Assembly (NCBI GenBank): GCA_019054805.1
Contig: JAHQIY010000001.1
Location: 8,942,501-9,006,500, forward strand
Origin: Brachionus manjavacas
Taxonomy: Eukaryota > Rotifera > Eurotatoria > Ploima > Brachionidae
Reading direction: 5' to 3'
Length of the DNA: 64,000 bases
Shown here in pieces: positions 59,202 to 64,000 of the stretch (position 1 is its first letter; each line of letters opens with the position of its first letter). The position numbers were made by a program, and so were the translations under genes. Below the pieces are notes generated by a model. The model saw only the letters and a program-made list of their open reading frames with translations, was not told the DNA's origin and did no database searches.

Positions 59202-59708
59202 AGGTTATATCTAAAAGACAGACATCCCCCTAGAGGTCAAAGGAATATTTAAAAGAACTCCAGTCAGATTTTTTAATAAGAAATAAAATCAATGCTTTTT
59301 CAAGTCCAGTTTAGATCTAAGCTCTATTACTTTTAGATTTTGATGAACATGCACTTGAAAAGCAAAGCGGGCTGTGACCTAAAATTTTAAAGCCAGAACC
59401 GTGGTCTAATTGAGTTTTTAGCTCTATGACCTTCTTTTCGGTGTGCACAGTCTTTCAAATGGATATGGGATAATTTGAATACAATTCCCAAAATCAAATT
59501 TTTGGATAATATGTTGTAGACTTTAGTTGAGACTTTAACATGTAAGGTACACAGCCCGATTTTTTTTCAAGTTCATGTTCACCAAAATCTAAAAGTCATA
59601 GAGCCTAGATCTAAACTGGACATGAAAGCGCATAAAATTTTTGCCTAGTATTCCTTCGATCTCTATGGGATGCTCAACAACTTTTAGATATATCTGAAAA
59701 TTAACCTT
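59202..59708. repeat. 507-bp foldback element with about 160-175-bp arms
   Basis: The left arm (59202-59377) and right arm (59549-59708) are reverse complements at roughly 80% by eye. Shared blocks in order are AGGTTA..TATCTAAAAG, CAAAGGAATA, TCCAGTTTAGATCTA, GCTCTAT.ACTTTTAGATTTT, GAACATG.ACTTGAAAA and GGGCTGTG. GC is higher than the surroundings. It has no coding frame and is likely a non-autonomous transposon. Confidence 0.8.
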
Positions 59709-61213
59709 AATAAAAAATGATCCTTTTTTTTTGAATGTTTTTAAGAGATAAAATAATTTAAGATTTTTGCAAATTTTCTAAAAATGTGATTGCTAAATTT
59801 TAACGAAATGCCGCTTTGAATTATTCTTTCATGTTATAGCACCCTGTCATTAAAAGGTGATACGAAATGTCTTAAGTGAGATTTGGCTCATACAAATGCA
59901 TAATAATATTCTAATATTTGTTATAATAACATGAAAAAAAAAGACTTAAGATCATACATTAAAATGTATTAGTGATTAGCACAAATAATTTTATGCAAAT
60001 CAAAAATTAATGGTGTAAATTTACTTATTTTTTACAAATTTTTTTATATTACGTAATTAAAGGAGATAAATAGAAAAGTAATTGGAATCATCTGGGAATA
60101 TTGACGTAATTTTTAGAATAATACAAAATTTAAATTTTTTCTTTAAAATATATAAAGATTTTGTCAATCGAAATTTCTTAAATTATCGAAAATTATAAAA
60201 AAATTAAAGTTTGAAAATTAAAAAAAAAAAAAAAATGGCAAAAACTGAATTTTTTGAATTGTTGTTAAAAATTAAAAAAAATTCTGATTTTAATAAATTT
60301 TAAATTGTGAAATAAAAATTTTAAAGTATTAAAAAAGATTAAGAAGTAAAAGGAATAAATATAATCTTCAATTGATTTTTAAATTTTTTTTAAATTTACT
60401 TTATTAAAATGATTTATAAAGAAAAGTGTATGAGACCTCTTTTCCAGTAATATACTTAGTAGCAGCTGTTGAAATTTTAAAGAAATAGACCTGAATTAAG
60501 ATTTGCAAATAAATTTTGTTTTGAAATCGTTAATTTAAGATAAATATCATTATTTATTTTAAATCTTAAAGATTGTTAAATATTGACATATCAACTATAT
60601 TTTAAAAAATAAAATTATAAATAAAATTTCATTCTTAATTATCTTTCATTGTTCAAGTTTTTCAAATGATGATAAAAAAATTTAAATTTACCATTGATAA
60701 AATTTTATCTTAAAAAACTAACCGTTAAATTTAACCGGGAAATTCACAACTCTTTTTCAATTAATTTAAAATGTCACAATTCTTTTTCTGAATTTTTTTT
60801 TAAATACTGATTTTGCTGTCTTAAGTTATTTTTAATTTATTTGCGCTACTAATTAAGTTTTATAACTATTTTAATTTTTCAATATATCCATTTTTCTAAA
60901 TTAAATTATCAAAAATCGTAAATCTTCATTCGTATTGACTTGGTCTTTTTCTTAATATTTATTTATCTTCTTTTTTTTAATTGAATTTTTATTTTATTTG
61001 AAACATCTCCAGAATTGGCGTTAATTGAATCAATAAATAAATAACTATTTAAATGCAGACTCAAAAAAAAATTTTCATTATAAAATCAAAGATTTATTAA
61101 ATAAAACTTGTAGATTTGATTTTCTCTTTTAAATAAAAATAAAAATATAATAAATAAAATATTCAAGGAATTTTTCGATTCCTTGAAAACAAAATTTCTC
61201 AAAAAGAACTAGA
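59709..61213. other. Gene-free AT-rich stretch downstream of the kinase gene
   Basis: Probably contains the kinase 3' UTR at its right edge. Otherwise homopolymer-rich DNA without recognised features. Confidence 0.5.
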
Positions 61214-64000
61214 TTAAAGCTTTGTCATTTCAATTATCTCCAATTCATTTGTCAAATTTACAGGAACTTGGATTGAAGCTGGAATCAACTTTTCTTTCGA
61301 GTTTATTTCAGGATTATCTTCGTTAAAATAGTTTATAAACCATTGGTGCACAGAAGCAAAATTTGGTCTTCTGTCTCGATTGAAATTTATGCAATCTTTC
61401 ATAATATTGAAATACTTATCTGGACAATTTAGCTCCTCTTTTTTAAATTCATAATTTCCTTTAAAAACTTTTTCCAATAAATCTTCATGCTTCACATCTA
61501 ATCAAAAAATTAGAGAATTCTAATTAATGATAAAAATTTCGAAACCTTTAAAGGGAATTTGTCCTTTTGTAATTAGCTCGTATAGAACAAGTCCAAATGA
61601 ATAAACGTCACTTTTGATTGAAAAAATTCTAAAATCATTTTCACCGATTACAATTTCAGGTGCTGTCCAACGAGCTGCAATCTCAATTCCTAAAAAAAGG
61701 TTAAGAAAAAATGAATTCAAATTTATATCAAAAACTACTATTTTTAATTGGTATCAAAATCTTCTCTTGATCACCCAGGTCGTGTGACAGTTCGAAATCT
61801 CCTATTTTTACTTTATAAAATCCATTCTTTAAATCTTTTTCACCAACAAGAATATTCCGTGCAGCTAAATCTGCATGAACTATTCGTGTTAACTCAAGAT
61901 ACTTCATTCCACTCGAGATTTGTTCAGCAAAATTGACAATTTGAGTAAAACTAACAAAATGGCCTTTAGGTGATTTTAAAAAAGCGTCTAAACTTCCATT
62001 TTGCATGTGTTCCAAAATAATGTAAATTTCATTAATTCGGCTTATTCCTATTAATTTTATTATATTTTCATTGTTTAATTTTTTTAGAATTCTGCTTTCG
62101 TGTAAAAACTTTCTCATGTTCAAATCGAAACTTTTAGCATTTATTGCCAACTTTTTGAATTTCTTAATAATTACAACTTGATTATTGATGAATTGTATTC
62201 CTATTTATATTGATTTAAATTTTTTTAAATTAAATTGAGAAAAAAAACCTTTCCAAATTTCGGAATAGTTTCCAGATTGCAGTAAAACGCCTTGATCAAT
62301 TATATCACAAGTTTCATAATCAAGCTGAAGGTTTGAATTCTCTTCAAATTGAACCCTCTTTGGGTATTTGTAATCAGGTTCAAAAACATCAAAATAGTTC
62401 AAAAAAATTTCTTTCAATTCGTTGAATGTTGGTCTCATTACGTAGCATTTTGGCCAGCATTTCGTAATTATACTATTGTAAAATGTTGATGTAGTTTCTT
62501 CGCAAAATGGCTGAGGATCAGGCATACGAAAATCATCCTCTATTATTTTTTTTATTATGGTCTTTTCATCATTAATACCTTAATGAATTGATTACTAAAA
62601 TTTAAAGTTTAATTTATTCTAATCATCTCAACAATTTTCAAGTGTTACTATTACAAGAATCATCATTTAGCAATTTTTCGGTAAAATAATTTTTGAAAAA
62701 GAAAATTTGATTTTGAAAATGAAGATTGACAAGACAAATTGCGAAAAATAACGTTAAATTCTAAAAGAGAAAAATCAAGAATTAACGAAAATATTCTAAA
62801 ATAAAAGTTATCAGTTTGCGTTATTTTGGCTAATTTTAAGAAAGATGATCAAATTATCAAAATTCACTTTTAGAATTCTACGGCATTTTAAGTGATTTGT
62901 TGTAAAATTTGGACAAATTGCGGAAATTAAGATAAATCATATAAATGAAAATCATTTTATATTACAACTATTTAACTTCACATTTATTTACTTTAAATCA
63001 CATACGCTAAAAAATAAAAAGTTAAATTTAGCTCTGAAATGAACAAAAATGTAGATTGCAGAAAGGACCAAAACCATATCAGAAAATAATCCAAAAAAAT
63101 ATATCCTAATGAACATAAAGGCAATAATATAATGCTGTTCTCTATTAATTTTATTAATTGCATTTTAATGAATTTTTTTACCTTCGTAAGGTTCTTTTCT
63201 ACTAAACATTTCATAGAGCATAATTGCAAAAGCCCAAACTTCGCTTTTTTCACTATAAATTTTGAATCCAGTTTTTTCACAGCCTTTGACAATTTCATAA
63301 GCCATCCATTTAACTGATATATCTTATATTAAACAAAATAAAATATTAAATGATATATTTTCGCGGAATTTGATAAACCTTCAGGTACACATTCAACTAT
63401 AAATTGCTTGTTCAAATCAAGTTGTATTGCAAAATCAAAATTTGCCAATTTTACAAAATAGTTTCTACAAATGAGTACATTTTTGGCTCTTAAATTTCTG
63501 TGAATTATTGACTTATTAGTTAAATAAATCATTCCTGAACATAATTGTGAGCCAATTTTAACAATATTAAATTTATTAACTCTATTTGATTTTAAATGTG
63601 TTTCCAGGTCGTTGAATGGCAAATTCTCAAAACAGGCTAAAACAAACGGGAAATTTACAGATGCGCCAACTAATCTGATTATGTTTTTGTTATCAATTTT
63701 TTTAAGAAATTCGACTTCGTTGAGTAATTGTTTAGAAGAACAATATTTCGATAATTTGATCATTACGTCAGTATCGTCTTTAAGATAACCTTAAAAAAAT
63801 TTATTGAGAATTTTATTTATATTTTTTAGTATTTACCCTTAAAGCCAGAAGATTCTCTGCAATTAGAATTAATCTGATTTTTTTCGTCCACCAGAACATC
63901 TTCCATTTTCAAGCTTAAATTTTCATCTTTTTTAATAATTTTTTCGCATGGTGAGCTCAAATAGCATTGTCCATTTTTCTTCTCTTTAAAAAAGTTTTAT
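61214..64000 (-). CDS. Tandem pseudokinase-kinase protein (tyrosine-kinase-like), 3' part of gene
   Basis: Minus-strand exons: about 63983-63837, 63789-63379, 63322-63182, 62578-62249, 62200-61739, 61689-61546, 61497-61214. Every intron is GT-AG and phase 1; the 5' end lies beyond the window. Domain 1: FKGYLKDDTDVMIKL with the beta3 Lys, then HRNLRAKNVL (catalytic Asp replaced by Asn), ANFDF in place of DFG, and ISVKWMAYEIV. Domain 2 follows after a short linker: VLLQSGNYSEIWKG (Gly-poor nucleotide loop), VVIIKKF Lys, HADLAARNILV (Arg replaced, Asp kept), GDFELSHDL (DFE in place of DFG), ARWTAPEIV and SDVYSFGLVLYELITKGQIPF. LAARN and RWTAPE are tyrosine-kinase signatures. Domain 1 is probably inactive; domain 2 may be active. 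The layout resembles JAK JH2-JH1. The C-terminal tail is short. Confidence 0.88.

Noticed and set aside
1..64000. CRISPR arrays, prokaryotic operons, Shine-Dalgarno sites, prophage
   Set aside because: Intron-containing animal genes throughout; no regularly spaced repeats and no bacterial gene organisation.

Overview
The window looks like nuclear DNA of a small, extremely AT-rich animal genome. Genes have GT-AG introns, many of them 45-80 bp with a few of several kb. The recognisable genes are metazoan: an ACAP-type ArfGAP, a tetraspanin, heparan sulfate 6-O-sulfotransferase, an ING-PHD protein, CUEDC1, TRAPPC2, eIF1 and a tyrosine-kinase-like gene. Base composition, short introns and the load of CR1/Jockey-like LINE debris would suit a monogonont rotifer (Brachionus-like) or another lophotrochozoan. 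That placement is inference, because nothing in the sequence names the species.

Layout: 1-2384 is gene-poor, with a hairpin and a possible retroelement scrap. 2385-10674 is a 12-exon ACAP gene whose introns host a foldback repeat and an antisense LINE. It converges on an unrecognised cysteine-rich, single-exon gene (12508-10805, minus). 13.9-17.4 kb holds a MITE and a LINE remnant ending in (TTA)30. 22765-23930 is a five-exon tetraspanin. 25.1-33.5 kb is a transposon graveyard: LINE 3' ends, MITEs, a Tc1-like transposase pseudogene, and a 2.5 kb inverted-repeat element enclosing a LINE and an AT-hook ORF. eIF1 (minus) and HS6ST (plus) are divergent from a 316 bp gap at about 34 kb. 35.7-43 kb is repeat-rich (nested foldback elements, an antisense LINE, a partial duplicate of a downstream gene). 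45514-46356 encodes a two-TM protein with PPxY-like motifs. 49143-50607 is CUEDC1, convergent with TRAPPC2 (51355-50877, minus). 52299-58677 is an ING gene with a 4.6 kb intron. 61214 to the window end is the 3' part of a gene encoding a tandem pseudokinase-kinase protein.

The genes are ordinary independent housekeeping, signalling and trafficking genes with no operon logic. The most interesting signals are: (1) a recurrent three-stem RNA-like structure at the 3' ends of one LINE family, with compensatory changes between copies; (2) the tandem pseudokinase-kinase gene with HRN/NFD and HAD/DFE active-site variants; (3) several previously unnamed inverted-repeat families, some nested; (4) a TRAPPC2 start codon apparently split by splicing. 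No CRISPR arrays, prokaryotic operons or rRNA genes were seen. Exon boundaries were assigned by eye from splice motifs, reading phase and family resemblance.
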